DNA of 64,000 nt from Ktedonobacter sp. SOSP1-85 (GCF_016587415.1 NZ_BNJI01000001.1:5371501-5435500), one strand, 5' to 3'; positions 17,840 to 27,421 are shown, numbered from the stretch's first letter. Numbers and translations: made by a program. The notes: generated by a model from the letters alone, not told the origin.

Positions 17840-18385
17840 TTATGGATGCTGCTCTGGTTGAATGGAGAAATCCTCAAAGGTCACTACAAAGCCAGTGCCC
17901 TCAGGGGAGGCGCACATCAGCCCCACATCCAACATCTCCTCCTGCGGGAGAGAGAACTGCCGAAGCATTTGATAGTGGCTTCCATCCAGAGCATAATGGA
18001 CTTCAATTGTGTTCCCGGCCCTGGTTACACGAAGCCAGAGTGCTGAAGGATTGGAGGAAAGGGCAACCATTGACCAATCTGAAGTATCTCGCGTCACCAC
18101 GGCACTGACATGCTGTTTCTCCTCAATGAACTCAATGCCACACTTCATCCAGGTAGTCTCATTTAAGCGTACCATCAGTCCCGCCTGGTCGTAGAGGGTC
18201 TGGTACTCCCCGCTGAATTTGGCCTCGGCCCGGAAGTCTCCTTTCCGTCGCTCAAAGTAAAAATGCCCGCTATCCTGGATATAGCCCCCGGCAGTCAGAC
18301 GCCAGAAGTCCGTTTTAGGCCCTGTGTGGACGATTACCTTGTTGTCCTGGATCGTCCACGTGGGAGGCTCGTTGTACCAATGCAT
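17840..18385 (-). CDS. DUF1349 (concanavalin-like) protein
   Basis: The 181-residue soluble product matches DUF1349 along its whole length: PKTDFWRLTAGG, then DFRAEAKFSGEYQTLYDQAGLMVRL, KCGIEFIEEKQHVSAVVTRDTSDWS, and a C-terminal VGLMCASPEGTGFVVTFEDF. The fold is a beta-sandwich of the concanavalin/laminin-G type; in some bacteria it has been annotated as a regulator of enolase, but the role is not settled. It is of full family length and intact. Confidence 0.85.
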   Translation of the reverse strand: MHWYNEPPTWTIQDNKVIVHTGPKTDFWRLTAGGYIQDSGHFYFERRKGDFRAEAKFSGEYQTLYDQAGLMVRLNETTWMKCGIEFIEEKQHVSAVVTRDTSDWSMVALSSNPSALWLRVTRAGNTIEVHYALDGSHYQMLRQFSLPQEEMLDVGLMCASPEGTGFVVTFEDFSIQPEQHP

Positions 18386-18783
18386 GACGTATTCTTCCTT
18401 GTTCTATCAATAATATAAAAGAAGTAGCTACGGTATTTTATCATAGCCAGAGCATTCCCCCTCAGACAATTCTTCTGCCTGAAAAAAAGGATGATCTGAT
18501 AGCGCGTCGAACGTATAATCGTGCGTTCGGAGCAGATAACGAAGGGCGTCGAGGAAATGTGGATCAAGAGCTGAGGAAGACGTGCATTTGATCGTGTATT
18601 CATAGAATGCCCGGTATCCGCTTTACTAGTGCAGGTTCAAGAAAGCCCTTGTGTAAAGAGGGGGAAATTTGATGCCTTCTAGTGAAGTGGTTCTACTGGA
18701 CAAGAGATGTTCTTGAGGTTATGCTTAAGAAATACGGCGAGGCGAGGGAACTGTGAGATGATGGAGACTTTCAGGCTGATACT
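18386..18783. other. 398-bp intergenic region
   Basis: Divergent promoter region between DUF1349 (leftward) and the polysaccharide deacetylase (rightward). Nothing else recognised. The ribosome-binding site for the deacetylase is weak. Confidence 0.45.
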
Positions 18784-19521
18784 ATGAGAGTGAAAAAGAA
18801 ATATGTGCTTCTTCCGCTGGTAGTCATTCTGGTTTTTGCGGCAGTGGGCTATGGGACATTACGACTGATGGATATGCGCACGTTCCAGTTTTTTGGTGGC
18901 CTGGTTGATCGCATCGAGACTGATCAAAAGGTGGTAGCACTTACGTTCGATGATGCTCCAACCCTACAGGTTACTTCTGTGTTGCAGACGTTGGCACAAA
19001 AAAACGTCCGGGCCACTTTTTTCGAGATTGGCTCAGCAATCGAGAAGTATCCGCAGTTAGCGCGGGCTATCACACAGGCGGGCATGCAGGTGGGCAATCA
19101 TTCCTATTCCCACCAACGCATGGTCTTGAAGCCGTTTTCCTTTTACCAGGACGAGGTGGACAAAACGAATCGGTTGATCAGGGGTACTGGCTATAGCGGG
19201 GAGATTATGTTTCGACCCCCAAATGGGAAGAAGCTCGTTGGTCTGCCCTGGTATCTCAGCCAGCAGCATATTCGTACGATCATGTGGGATGTCGAACCCG
19301 ACACATTTGAGGATACAGGTGCGAGCAACGGGGATGCGAATTTCCTGGTGAACTATACGCTAGAACATACAAAGCCGGGCTCGATTATTTTGTTGCATCC
19401 GTTCTGTGACAAGGTTTGTGCAGCGGACCGCGAGGCTATCCCCAGGATCATCGACGAGCTAGAGGCACGAGGCTATCAGTTTGTGACTGTCTCTCAATTG
19501 CTGATGTATGCGAAAAAGTAG
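18784..19521 (+). CDS. Membrane-anchored polysaccharide deacetylase (NodB family)
   Basis: The 245-residue product has an uncleaved N-terminal anchor (YVLLPLVVILVFAAVGYG) and a complete NodB domain. TFDDAP (residues 54-59) provides the catalytic base and a metal-binding Asp; NHSYSH provides the two metal-binding His; FRPPNGKK is motif 3; and ILLHPF near the end is motif 5. The family removes N-acetyl or O-acetyl groups from peptidoglycan, chitin or xylan using a divalent metal. The usual TFDDG is TFDDA here. Substrate is unknown; it acts outside the membrane. Confidence 0.87.
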   Translation: MRVKKKYVLLPLVVILVFAAVGYGTLRLMDMRTFQFFGGLVDRIETDQKVVALTFDDAPTLQVTSVLQTLAQKNVRATFFEIGSAIEKYPQLARAITQAGMQVGNHSYSHQRMVLKPFSFYQDEVDKTNRLIRGTGYSGEIMFRPPNGKKLVGLPWYLSQQHIRTIMWDVEPDTFEDTGASNGDANFLVNYTLEHTKPGSIILLHPFCDKVCAADREAIPRIIDELEARGYQFVTVSQLLMYAKK

Positions 19522-19694
19522 ACTGCCGCCTCATAGACGTACCATGCATCATAGGCAGCATCAGCAACCAAGATGCATGGGGACCACCTCAAGCCATCCT
19601 TGAGCTTGTATCTCACGGCGCCTAGTGAAAAGCGAAACAGGGCTTCCTGCATCTCCGAAGTCCTGATCAGCGCAGAGGGAGAAGAGATGCACAT
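19500..19694 (-). pseudogene. Transposase remnant (DDE type)
   Basis: The leftward frame reads GAVRYKLKDGLRWSPCILVADAAYDAWYVYE. LVADAAYDA resembles the LADAAYDA/LADAGYDS motif around the second catalytic Asp in IS4/IS5-like transposases. Only ~40 residues are recognisable, with no ends. The rest of 19522-19952 has no gene; it contains the promoter region of the DUF998/TetR unit. Confidence 0.35.
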
Positions 19695-19952
19695 TCAATC
19701 CCCCTCCTCCGTGTGTCTTACGTTCCCATGGTATCAGTATGTTTTGAGACGTTGATTATGGGACTAGCGCTCAGTAAGATCAAGAAGGGAAGCACTCGCA
19801 GCTCATGAATTCTCACTTGAAGAGGCTCTAGAACATCGATCATGATGTTTCGTTCCTTGACTTTTTCCCTCCTCTCCGGTATAGTTTTACTGATATATTC
19901 ATGACTATTTATCATAAAATGGTCACTTATCTTCCTACAAAGGAAAAAGTAC

Positions 19953-20621
19953 ATGGAAACCTCAACACAAAGCACAGGCGAACAGCCAGTAGCGATCAGA
20001 CTGCTGCTAGCTTGTGGGGCCATCGGTCCGCTGCTCTTCATTGTTGTGTTTCTCATCGAAGGGGCAATACGTCCTCACTACAGCGCCTGGCAGAACGTTG
20101 TCAGCTCACTCAGTCAGGGTGAGGGTGGGTGGATACAAATGGCGAACTTCATCGTCTGCGGAGCGCTCGTGCTCGGTTTTGCCATCGGGCTGAGGCGTGC
20201 CTTGCGTGCAGGCCGTGGCTCCACCTGGGGGCCCATCCTGCTAGGTATCTTTGGCCTCTGCCTCATTGGTGCTGGGATCTTCGTGACCGACCCACTTCTG
20301 GGTTATCCACCTGGAGCATCGAGCACGCCAACCGTTCACGGGACCCTCCATAACCTCTTGAGCCTTTTCGTCTTCGCCTCGCTGATTGCGGCTTGCTTCG
20401 TGCTGGCACGGCGCGAGGCCGCTGATCCTGCCGGGCACGGCTGGGCCTGGTATTCCGTTGCCACAGGTATCCTGGTCGCTGTCTTTTTCGTCGTGACCGA
20501 TGTCGTTGCGTTGCTCAACGGGCCAGCAGGGCTCATGCAACGAATCTGCATCATTATCGGCTGGAGTTGGATTGCTCTGCTGGCGATCCGCCTCATGAGC
20601 AAGAAGGTCCAGAGAGCTTGA
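19953..20621 (+). CDS. DUF998 membrane protein
   Basis: The 222-residue product has six predicted membrane helices and fits the DUF998 family (LLLACGAIGPLLFIVVFLIEG, then PHYSAWQNVVSSLSQGEGGWIQMANFIVCG, the family's conserved core with S-LS-GE-GW). AAAGGA lies upstream of the ATG. Function is unknown. It is followed 23 bases later by a TetR-type gene, so the two probably form an operon and the regulator may control this membrane protein. Confidence 0.85.
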   Translation: METSTQSTGEQPVAIRLLLACGAIGPLLFIVVFLIEGAIRPHYSAWQNVVSSLSQGEGGWIQMANFIVCGALVLGFAIGLRRALRAGRGSTWGPILLGIFGLCLIGAGIFVTDPLLGYPPGASSTPTVHGTLHNLLSLFVFASLIAACFVLARREAADPAGHGWAWYSVATGILVAVFFVVTDVVALLNGPAGLMQRICIIIGWSWIALLAIRLMSKKVQRA

Positions 20622-20644
20622 GCTGTGCAACAGGAGGACGACAT

Positions 20645-21601
20645 TTGGCACAGCAGAACAGGCGAGAAAGCCGACAGATGCAGACCAGAGAGAGACGTGA
20701 GGCTCGAGCACAGCGCATTCTGGATGCGGCCTCGACCTTGATCTTGCACGATGGCTATGACAAGACCACCATCGAGGAGATCGCCAAGGAAGCCGGCGTC
20801 GGGAAGGGGACGCTCTATCTGCACTGGGACTCGCGAGAAGCGCTCTTCGCTGCGCTCATTCTCCGGGAAAAGGTCGCGATGGCAGAAGACATCAAGCAGC
20901 GGATTGCAGGCGATCCTGTGGGAGCCTCGTTGCATGGGCTTCTCAAACACGCAGCACTTGCGCTGATGCAGCGCCCATTGCTCAAAGCAGCTCTGCTGCA
21001 TGATACACAGGTCTTCGGAGAGGTTATCCAGCGCGAGCAGGGCAGCACTCTCTCGACAGAGGTGCTGGCAGGCTTCACGGCCTATCTGGAAGCGCTGCGC
21101 CAACAGGGACTGGTGCGCGCAGATCTCTCTCTGCACACACTAGGAGCCCTTTTCAGTTCCATTTTTACCGGTTTTTTCCTCGCGGTTCCCTTCTTGCCAG
21201 ATGCGTTCAAACCTTCTGACGAGGAACTGGCAGAGTTGATAGCTGAAACGGGTCATCGCACACTAGAGCCTCGTGACCCGCTTCCATCCAGCTCACTCCA
21301 GATGGCTTCCCATGCCTTGAAGCAGTATCTGGATCGTTCTGTGGCAAGCGCACAAGAACAGCTTCAAGTGGGTGATCAGGCGAAGGTGGAGGATGATCGA
21401 TCGCGTGCCCACAGATCCGTCCGTGCGAGAGGAAGAAAAGGCGGGCGTTCGAAGAAATTGAAGACCGTTGCACAGGTCGACCAGGTTCGGCGCCTGTATG
21501 CTGATAAGACCAAGTCCATTGAGGAGATCTGTTCGACGCTCGGGATCTCTCGTGCCAGCTTCTATCGCTATCTCAAGGACGCGAGGCCAGGCGAATCATG
21601 A
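20645..21601 (+). CDS. TetR-family regulator with an extra C-terminal recombinase-type HTH
   Basis: The TTG at 20645 is the likely start: AGGAGG (20632-20637) lies seven bases before it; the first in-frame ATG is eleven codons on, without a ribosome-binding site. Residues ~18-65 are a TetR HTH (RILDAASTLILHDGYDKTTIEEIAKEAGVGKGTLYLHW), followed by a helical ligand-binding domain to ~230. The last ~55 residues (GRKGGRSKKL, then VRRLYADKTKSIEEICSTLGISRASFYRYL) match the DNA-binding domain at the C-terminus of resolvases/invertases (Hin type). The protein therefore has two different DNA-binding heads. No catalytic recombinase domain is present. It is cotranscribed with the DUF998 gene. Confidence 0.82.
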   Translation: MAQQNRRESRQMQTRERREARAQRILDAASTLILHDGYDKTTIEEIAKEAGVGKGTLYLHWDSREALFAALILREKVAMAEDIKQRIAGDPVGASLHGLLKHAALALMQRPLLKAALLHDTQVFGEVIQREQGSTLSTEVLAGFTAYLEALRQQGLVRADLSLHTLGALFSSIFTGFFLAVPFLPDAFKPSDEELAELIAETGHRTLEPRDPLPSSSLQMASHALKQYLDRSVASAQEQLQVGDQAKVEDDRSRAHRSVRARGRKGGRSKKLKTVAQVDQVRRLYADKTKSIEEICSTLGISRASFYRYLKDARPGES

Positions 21602-22236
21602 CTCATTACGGGCAAAGGAAAAGTGCGTGTTTTCGCTGACACGTTGTGGAAGGGAGATGTTCTATGACGGTCAATCTCAAACTGCTTACGGCACAAACCG
21701 TCGTGATGTGTGGTTTTCGCTCTGGCCCTCTTTCTGGCGACGAACCCAATCGAAAGACCTGGGACAAAGTGTTTGAAAACAGGGGTCTTCTGGCATGGTT
21801 TGATAAGAGTGACCCTCCCAGCCAGCATGGCGTCGAGGTATCGATTGGTTAGAGGGTTGGATCCTGACCGCTGAAGCGGCGATACTCGTCATGTGTGCCT
21901 CCTTGTTGGGAACTGTTTCGTTCTTTCCCATCGAAGAGGCACATTTTCTGCTTTCTCGCTACCTATGATCATCTCGTTGCGCAATTCGTGGGTCCCTCAG
22001 GAGGGCGTGGGTAGGGAATATGGTTGAATTTGAACGCCGTTTCTGCTAGCATGTAATACATAAAACAGAAGAGAGTAATGAGGTGCCGCTTTTATCTAAA
22101 TAAGTGCATCCATGCAGAGGAAAGGAGGCGCTTGTACAACCCTTGACTTCAGGACTTCCCAATACTAGACATGGCTCCGAAGAAGTATAGCGTTTGTATG
22201 TCAGCATAGTAGCTGATATTTCGGGAGGAGAAAACC
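21602..22236. other. 635-bp intergenic region before the sugar-transport operon
   Basis: A 63-codon frame at 21664-21852 has no recognisable domain and is not called. The region probably carries the operon promoter: TTGACT at 22143-22148, a 17-base spacer, and TAGACA at 22166-22171. The -10 match is only partial. Confidence 0.4.
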
Positions 22237-23310
22237 ATGACATCGAAGTTCGCAAGCCGTCTACGAGCACTGGGGGTACTCGTTATCCTCGCCACACTTG
22301 CCCTCGCAGGATGCGGAGGTAGCACGACAGCTGGTTCATCCTCAGGTGGGACACTCGCGCCAGGCGATAGCTTCAAACTTGGTGTGTCACTCACCTTCAA
22401 CAACACCGACTTCTGGACTAACTATATCTCCTATGAGACCAAGTTCGCCTCTCAGTATAAGGCAACCTTAATTGGACCCCTGGTCGCTAATAATGACGCC
22501 GCCAAACAGATTACCGATATTCGCACCCTTATCCAGGAAGGCGCCCAGGCGCTGATCGTCAACCCGGTTGATAGCGCCGCGATTGCTCCCGCGCTCGATT
22601 ACGCTGCCAGCAAGCACATCCCCGTGATTAGCGTCGATGTCGCGCCAAGCACGGGCAAGGTCTTTATGATTGTACGCGCGGATAATGTACTGTATGGACA
22701 AAACTCCTGCAAATATATTGCCACCCATGCATCTGGTAGCGGTGGGCACATCGCGATCCTGGAGGGCGACCTGGCCTCGCTCAACGGCAAGGACCGGACC
22801 GATGGCTGCACCCAGGTGATCAAGTCGAACTATCCGCAATTCAAGACGGTTGAGTACGCCACGAAATGGGATACGCCGACCGCTGTTAACGACGCCAAGA
22901 CGGCGCTGAGTACCTACCCGGATTTGCAAGGCATCTATGTGGAGTGGGGCGCACCCGAGGATGGTATTCTGGCGGCTGAACAGGCTGCTGGCAAGTTCAC
23001 CTCTGTGGGGGGATCGTCACATATCGTGCTGGTTGGCAATGATGGCGTGCCGCATGAACATGCCCTCATTCGCAGCAACAAGCTTGATGCAACCATCTCG
23101 CAACCCGCTAATGCCTACGCGCAATATGCCGTCTTCTATGCCCGGGCTGCGCTGGAGGGCAAGACCTACTCCGCCGGACAGAGCACCGATCATAAAAGTA
23201 CCATCGTTAGCCTGCAAGGCAACCTTGAGGACGCACTTCCGGCGCCCATCGTCGACAAAACCAACGTGGGCGATCCTAACCTGTGGGGAAATGCGAAGTC
23301 GACCTCCTAA
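22237..23310 (+). CDS. Sugar ABC transporter substrate-binding lipoprotein
   Basis: GGGAGGAG precedes the ATG. The 357-residue product starts with a lipoprotein signal peptide; the lipobox LALAGC places the lipid-attached Cys near residue 27. The rest is a periplasmic-binding-protein type 1 (Peripla_BP_4) of the ribose/galactose class: LTFNNTDFWTNYISYE, QEGAQALIVNPVDSAAIAPALDYA, HIPVISVDV, and near the end HALIRSNKLDATISQPANAYAQYAV. It is the first gene of a four-gene unit and should deliver a monosaccharide or sugar acid to the ATPase/permease encoded next. The ligand is unknown; the linked dehydratase suggests an aldonate or hexuronate route. Confidence 0.92.
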   Translation: MTSKFASRLRALGVLVILATLALAGCGGSTTAGSSSGGTLAPGDSFKLGVSLTFNNTDFWTNYISYETKFASQYKATLIGPLVANNDAAKQITDIRTLIQEGAQALIVNPVDSAAIAPALDYAASKHIPVISVDVAPSTGKVFMIVRADNVLYGQNSCKYIATHASGSGGHIAILEGDLASLNGKDRTDGCTQVIKSNYPQFKTVEYATKWDTPTAVNDAKTALSTYPDLQGIYVEWGAPEDGILAAEQAAGKFTSVGGSSHIVLVGNDGVPHEHALIRSNKLDATISQPANAYAQYAVFYARAALEGKTYSAGQSTDHKSTIVSLQGNLEDALPAPIVDKTNVGDPNLWGNAKSTS

Positions 23311-23353
23311 GGGAAGAGCCTGAAAGCGGAGAGATCCTGACATAGGAGGAATC

Positions 23354-24940
23354 GTGAGAGAAGCTGTGAATGGAGGGCTGGGCCCCGCCCAGCCCTCTGT
23401 GGGGGTAGCACAGGGCGTCTGGAAAGCCTTTGGTGAAACCCAGGCCCTTCGTGATATCTCACTTGAGGTCAGGGCCGGCGAGTGCCACGGATTGGTTGGG
23501 CGTAACGGGGCCGGGAAATCCACCCTGGTTGCCATCCTTACCGGTATGACGTACCCCGACCGCGGCGTCGTTCGAATCGGAGGCGAAGTCGCGCCACCTT
23601 TGGTGGATCGCGCCGCCTGGCAGCACCTGGTGGCCTGTGTGTACCAGAAATCGATGGTCGTTCCCAACCTGACCGTCGCCGAAAATATTTTTCTTAATCG
23701 CGTGACCAGCAAGTACCGAGGGATCGTCAACTGGCGTACCATGCGTTCGCGGGCCCGGCAGGTCATGCTCGACTGGGGCTTCGATCTGGATATCAACCGT
23801 CGCGCGCATGACCTGACCGTTGAGCAGCGGCAGATCGTTGAGATTGCGCGTGCCCTTTCGGTGGGAGCGCGTTTTCTCATTCTTGATGAACCCACGGCGT
23901 CGCTGGAGAAGGTCGCGATTGAACGACTCTTTGAAAGGATCCGTCGCCTTAAGGAGAGCGGCGTCGCTATCCTCTTTATCTCGCACCACCTGGAGGAGAT
24001 CTATGAGGTGTGCGACCAGGTCACCGTCCTGCGCGACGGTGTGCGTGTGTTGAACAGGCAGGTTGAGGAGATCGGGCAGGAGCAACTTGTCGAGGCGATG
24101 GTTGGAGCTGCGCCGCAACAGGAAACAAACAGCGCAGTCGCGAGCCAGGTCGTTGCTTCCCCACGCCCACGGCTCGAAATCTCGCACCTGCATATCCCCG
24201 CCACCCTGGGCCCTGTGCAGGATGTAAGTTTTACGGTGGGAGAGGGGGAGTGCGTTGGCCTGGTCGGTTTACAAGGCTCTGGTACGACGACTGTCGCGGA
24301 CGCTGTCGTTGGTCTGAGAAAACCAGCCTCGGGAGAAATTAAGCTCAATGGCAAGCCGATTCAGGCGGGCAGAGTAGACGCTACCTTGCGACAGGGGATT
24401 GCCTATGTGCCTGAGGATCGGCATGCACGCGGGTTCGTGCCGTATCTTGGTGTTGAAGAGAACCTGACATTATGCATTCTGGATCGTGTCGCAAAGGGGG
24501 GCATCGTTTCGCGTTCCAGCAGCCAAACGGTTGCCAGACGCCTGGTCAAACAACTGGGGATCGTCGCTAGCGGCCTCGATCAGCCAGTTGGGCAGTTGAG
24601 TGGAGGAAATCAGCAGAAGGTAGTGGTTGGGCGGGCACTGGCCCGGCAGCCCGAGGTCCTGGTGGTCGTGACGCCTACGGTCGGGGTGGATGTCGCCGCT
24701 AAGGAGGCGCTTCTCAATGTAATCGATGCTGCCCGCGTGCATGGGACGGCTGTCTTACTCATCTCTGACGATCTGGATGACCTGCGCATCTGCACACGCT
24801 TGCTAGTTATGGTCAAAGGGAGACTGGTCAAGGAGTACCAGCCGCCCTGGGACCGCCATGTGCTCATTACTGCAATTGAGGGGCTTGAGCCGGCCTCCGC
24901 ACAAGGGTATACCGAAACGAACGGAGAGGAATTGTCATGA
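23354..24940 (+). CDS. Double-domain sugar ABC transporter ATPase (RbsA/MglA type)
   Basis: GTG start at 23354 with AGGAGG six bases before. The 528-residue product has two ABC domains. The first is canonical: Walker A GRNGAGKST (residues 49-57), Walker B FLILDEPTASL, and the signature replaced by LTVEQRQ. The second is degenerate: its Walker A reads GLQGSGTTT, lacking the Lys, its signature is LSGGNQQK, and its Walker B reads VVVTPTVGVD, lacking the catalytic Glu. Family members often have one weak site, but losing both residues is stronger than usual. The stop overlaps the permease start (ATGA), so translation is coupled. Confidence 0.92.
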   Translation: MREAVNGGLGPAQPSVGVAQGVWKAFGETQALRDISLEVRAGECHGLVGRNGAGKSTLVAILTGMTYPDRGVVRIGGEVAPPLVDRAAWQHLVACVYQKSMVVPNLTVAENIFLNRVTSKYRGIVNWRTMRSRARQVMLDWGFDLDINRRAHDLTVEQRQIVEIARALSVGARFLILDEPTASLEKVAIERLFERIRRLKESGVAILFISHHLEEIYEVCDQVTVLRDGVRVLNRQVEEIGQEQLVEAMVGAAPQQETNSAVASQVVASPRPRLEISHLHIPATLGPVQDVSFTVGEGECVGLVGLQGSGTTTVADAVVGLRKPASGEIKLNGKPIQAGRVDATLRQGIAYVPEDRHARGFVPYLGVEENLTLCILDRVAKGGIVSRSSSQTVARRLVKQLGIVASGLDQPVGQLSGGNQQKVVVGRALARQPEVLVVVTPTVGVDVAAKEALLNVIDAARVHGTAVLLISDDLDDLRICTRLLVMVKGRLVKEYQPPWDRHVLITAIEGLEPASAQGYTETNGEELS

Positions 24941-25974
24941 GAAAGTCAATGGTCGAACACGAGGTCAAACCATTGCAACAGCCTACTGATGGGACGCTTC
25001 TGCGTCGTGGGCGCTCCATGGCTACCAGCTGGATCCGAGAACTGGCCCTGCTTCCGATCATTATTTTGATCGTGATCGTGGGCGCCTTTGTCAATCCCGC
25101 GTTCCTGACTGCGGATAACTTCATCAACGTTGCGCAGCAATCGGCGGCTTTAGGTGCCGTTGTGGTGGCCGAGACCCTCATCTTGCTCACCGGCAAGTTT
25201 GATTTGTCTCTGCAATCAACGTATGGCCTGGCACCAATGGTAGGAGCATGGCTGATTGTCTCAAAGGATAGCCAGGGCCTGGGTACCAACTGGCCTCCCT
25301 TGCTTGGGATCGCCATTGTTCTGCTCATAGGTCTGGTGATCGGAACTCTTAATGGTATCCTGGTGATCAAGCTGGGATTCAATGCCTTTATCTTTACCCT
25401 GGCCATGCTGATCCTCCTGGCAGGTATCCAGGTTGGTATTGTGGGTGGACGCACCATCTATCGCTTGCCCGCTGCATATATCTATTTGGGGTCGGAATAC
25501 GTTCTAGGGATTCCGGTCTCAGTGTGGATTACTGGCGCGATCTTCCTGGTCGCGGCACTCTTTCTGAGGTATCATCGGATTGGACGCGCTATCTATGCCA
25601 TCGGAGGGAACACGGAAGCGGCACGAGCTGCTGGGATCCAGGTAGACCGTATCCGCATAGGAGTGTTTATTGTTGGGAGCCTCCTGGCTGCGCTGGCCGG
25701 ACTGATGACAGCGGGGCAGGTAGTGGCGGTAACCGCCAACCAGGGTAACAATCTCATTTTCTCGGTCTTTGCGGCCGCCGTGATCGGTGGTATCTCCTTG
25801 GATGGCGGTCGAGGACGTATCGTGGGTGCCCTCACGGGTGTCATCTTATTGGCGCTGGTCACGAACATCCTCATTCTTTCGCAAATCCAGACCTTCTGGA
25901 TAGATGCGGCCAATGGGCTTATTATCTTAATTGCACTGGGTATTGCCCGCTTGATCGGTACCGAGAGCGCATAA
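24937..25974 (+). CDS. Sugar ABC transporter permease (RbsC type)
   Basis: The ATG overlaps the ATPase stop by four bases. The 345-residue product has about ten membrane segments and the BPD_transp_2 pattern of ribose-type permeases: NFINVAQQSAALGAVVVAETLILLTGKFDLSLQS near the N-terminus, AARAAGIQVDRIRIGVFIVGSLLAALAGLM in the cytoplasmic loop that contacts the ATPase, and AAVIGGISLDGGRGRIVGALTGVILLALVTNILIL near the end. It forms the membrane channel of the importer together with the two preceding gene products. Confidence 0.92.
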   Translation: MRKSMVEHEVKPLQQPTDGTLLRRGRSMATSWIRELALLPIIILIVIVGAFVNPAFLTADNFINVAQQSAALGAVVVAETLILLTGKFDLSLQSTYGLAPMVGAWLIVSKDSQGLGTNWPPLLGIAIVLLIGLVIGTLNGILVIKLGFNAFIFTLAMLILLAGIQVGIVGGRTIYRLPAAYIYLGSEYVLGIPVSVWITGAIFLVAALFLRYHRIGRAIYAIGGNTEAARAAGIQVDRIRIGVFIVGSLLAALAGLMTAGQVVAVTANQGNNLIFSVFAAAVIGGISLDGGRGRIVGALTGVILLALVTNILILSQIQTFWIDAANGLIILIALGIARLIGTESA

Positions 25975-26046
25975 TGTTTCTGAGAGCTCCCCGCGCGAAA
26001 TCTGGCGTCGGGGCGTTCGGAATAATTACAACCGAGGAGGATATTG

Positions 26047-27249
26047 ATGATGTTGGCCATCAGGGATGTTCGAACTATTTTAACGATGCCAGATGGCGCA
26101 AATCGGCTGGTGATCGTCAAGGTCGAGACCACTGAGCCGGAACTCTATGGCCTGGGCTGCGCGACCTTTACGCAACGTCCCCTGGCTGTGCGAAGTGCCG
26201 TGGAGGAGTACCTAAGGCCATTCTTGCTGGGAAAGGATGTCCACAGGATTGAAGACCTGTGGCAAACGATGTGGGTTAATTCCTACTGGCGCAATGGACC
26301 AGTGCTCAACAATGCCATCTCAGGCGTGGATATTGCCCTGTGGGACATCAAAGGGAAGCTTGCCGGTATGCCCATCTACCAACTACTAGGAGGAAAGTGC
26401 CGCGAAGCCGCAGCGGTCTACCGGCATGCAGATGGGAAAAACGAGGCGCAAGTGCTAGAGCGCGTCCAGGCATTGATGGAGCAGGGGTATCACTACATAC
26501 GCTGTCAGATGGGAGGCTATGGGGGTAAGACATCGCTCAACCAGTTGCCGGAGGAGGCTCAGCCAGGGACATACTATGACCCGGCCGCTTATGCGCGCAG
26601 CATACCGCCGCTCTTTGAGTATATACGCGCACACATTGGCTTCCAGGCAGAATTGTTGCACGATGTTCACGAACGCCTGGCGCCCATTGAGGCCATACAC
26701 CTGGCGAAGAGGCTAGAGCCATACGGATTGTTCTTTCTTGAAGATCCCCTGCCGCCGGAGCAGGGCGGCTGGCTTGAGATGCTGCGGCAACAGTGCGCTA
26801 CGCCCATCGCCATGGGCGAATTGTTTAACAACCAGCACGAGTGGATGCCATTGATTACCCGGCGCCTGATCGATTTCATCCGCGTGCATGTAAGCCAGGT
26901 CGGTGGACTGACACCGGCCAGGAAATTGGCAACCCTGTGCGAAGCCTTTGCCGTGCGTACCGCGTGGCATGGACCAGGCGATACTTCACCGGTTGGGCAC
27001 GCGGCGAACCTGCACCTGGATCTAAGCTGCCATAACTTCGGCGTACAGGAGTGGAGCGGCTTTAGTGAAACTGTGCGCGAGGTCTTTCCAGGGTGCCCGG
27101 AAGTGCGAAACGGCTACATGTATCCCAACGAGCGGCCAGGACTGGGCATTGCTATCGATGAGCAACTGGCCGCGCGTTATCCCTGTTCAGATGGGCCACC
27201 ACAGTGGACCCTGGCGCGCACACCAGATGGCACCGCGGCGCGACCCTAA
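26047..27249 (+). CDS. Enolase-superfamily sugar-acid dehydratase (mannonate dehydratase/RspA type)
   Basis: GGAGG (26036-26040) precedes ATG 26047; an in-frame TTG three bases earlier is unlikely. The 400-residue product has the mandelate racemase/muconate lactonizing enzyme fold. A capping domain (residues 1-~115, with NSYWRNGPVLNNAISGVDIALWDIKGK) leads into the barrel. Metal ligands are seen as Asp in LLHDVHER, Glu in FFLEDPLPPE, and Glu in IAMGELFNN; RTAWHGPGDTSPVGHAANLHLD is typical of the D-mannonate/D-gluconate dehydratase subgroup. The reaction would be dehydration of an aldonate to the 2-keto-3-deoxy acid. Its place 72 bases after the permease indicates that the imported compound is processed here. 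Confidence 0.88.
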   Translation: MMLAIRDVRTILTMPDGANRLVIVKVETTEPELYGLGCATFTQRPLAVRSAVEEYLRPFLLGKDVHRIEDLWQTMWVNSYWRNGPVLNNAISGVDIALWDIKGKLAGMPIYQLLGGKCREAAAVYRHADGKNEAQVLERVQALMEQGYHYIRCQMGGYGGKTSLNQLPEEAQPGTYYDPAAYARSIPPLFEYIRAHIGFQAELLHDVHERLAPIEAIHLAKRLEPYGLFFLEDPLPPEQGGWLEMLRQQCATPIAMGELFNNQHEWMPLITRRLIDFIRVHVSQVGGLTPARKLATLCEAFAVRTAWHGPGDTSPVGHAANLHLDLSCHNFGVQEWSGFSETVREVFPGCPEVRNGYMYPNERPGLGIAIDEQLAARYPCSDGPPQWTLARTPDGTAARP

Positions 27250-27421
27250 GGCTGTGCTTTTTTTGTACGATTATATCCGCGATCTTCACATGTCTGCCAA
27301 AAGGTGTACACATCGCTGCCGCTATTTCCCACATAGATCCATTGGCGATGGTAATAAACGCCAAATGCCTCTCGGCACGGGTACTACCGATCATCCCTCA
27401 AGAACTGGTAGTCCATGTCTA

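Noticed and set aside
17368..18108. 246-codon plus-strand frame taken as an intact secreted protein
   Set aside because: Only a ~50-residue part has homology (SDR remnant); the rest is antisense to DUF1349 or to the start of the GNAT gene.
21664..21852. 63-codon frame before the sugar-transport operon
   Set aside because: Weak ribosome-binding site and no family; could be a remnant, but nothing supports it.
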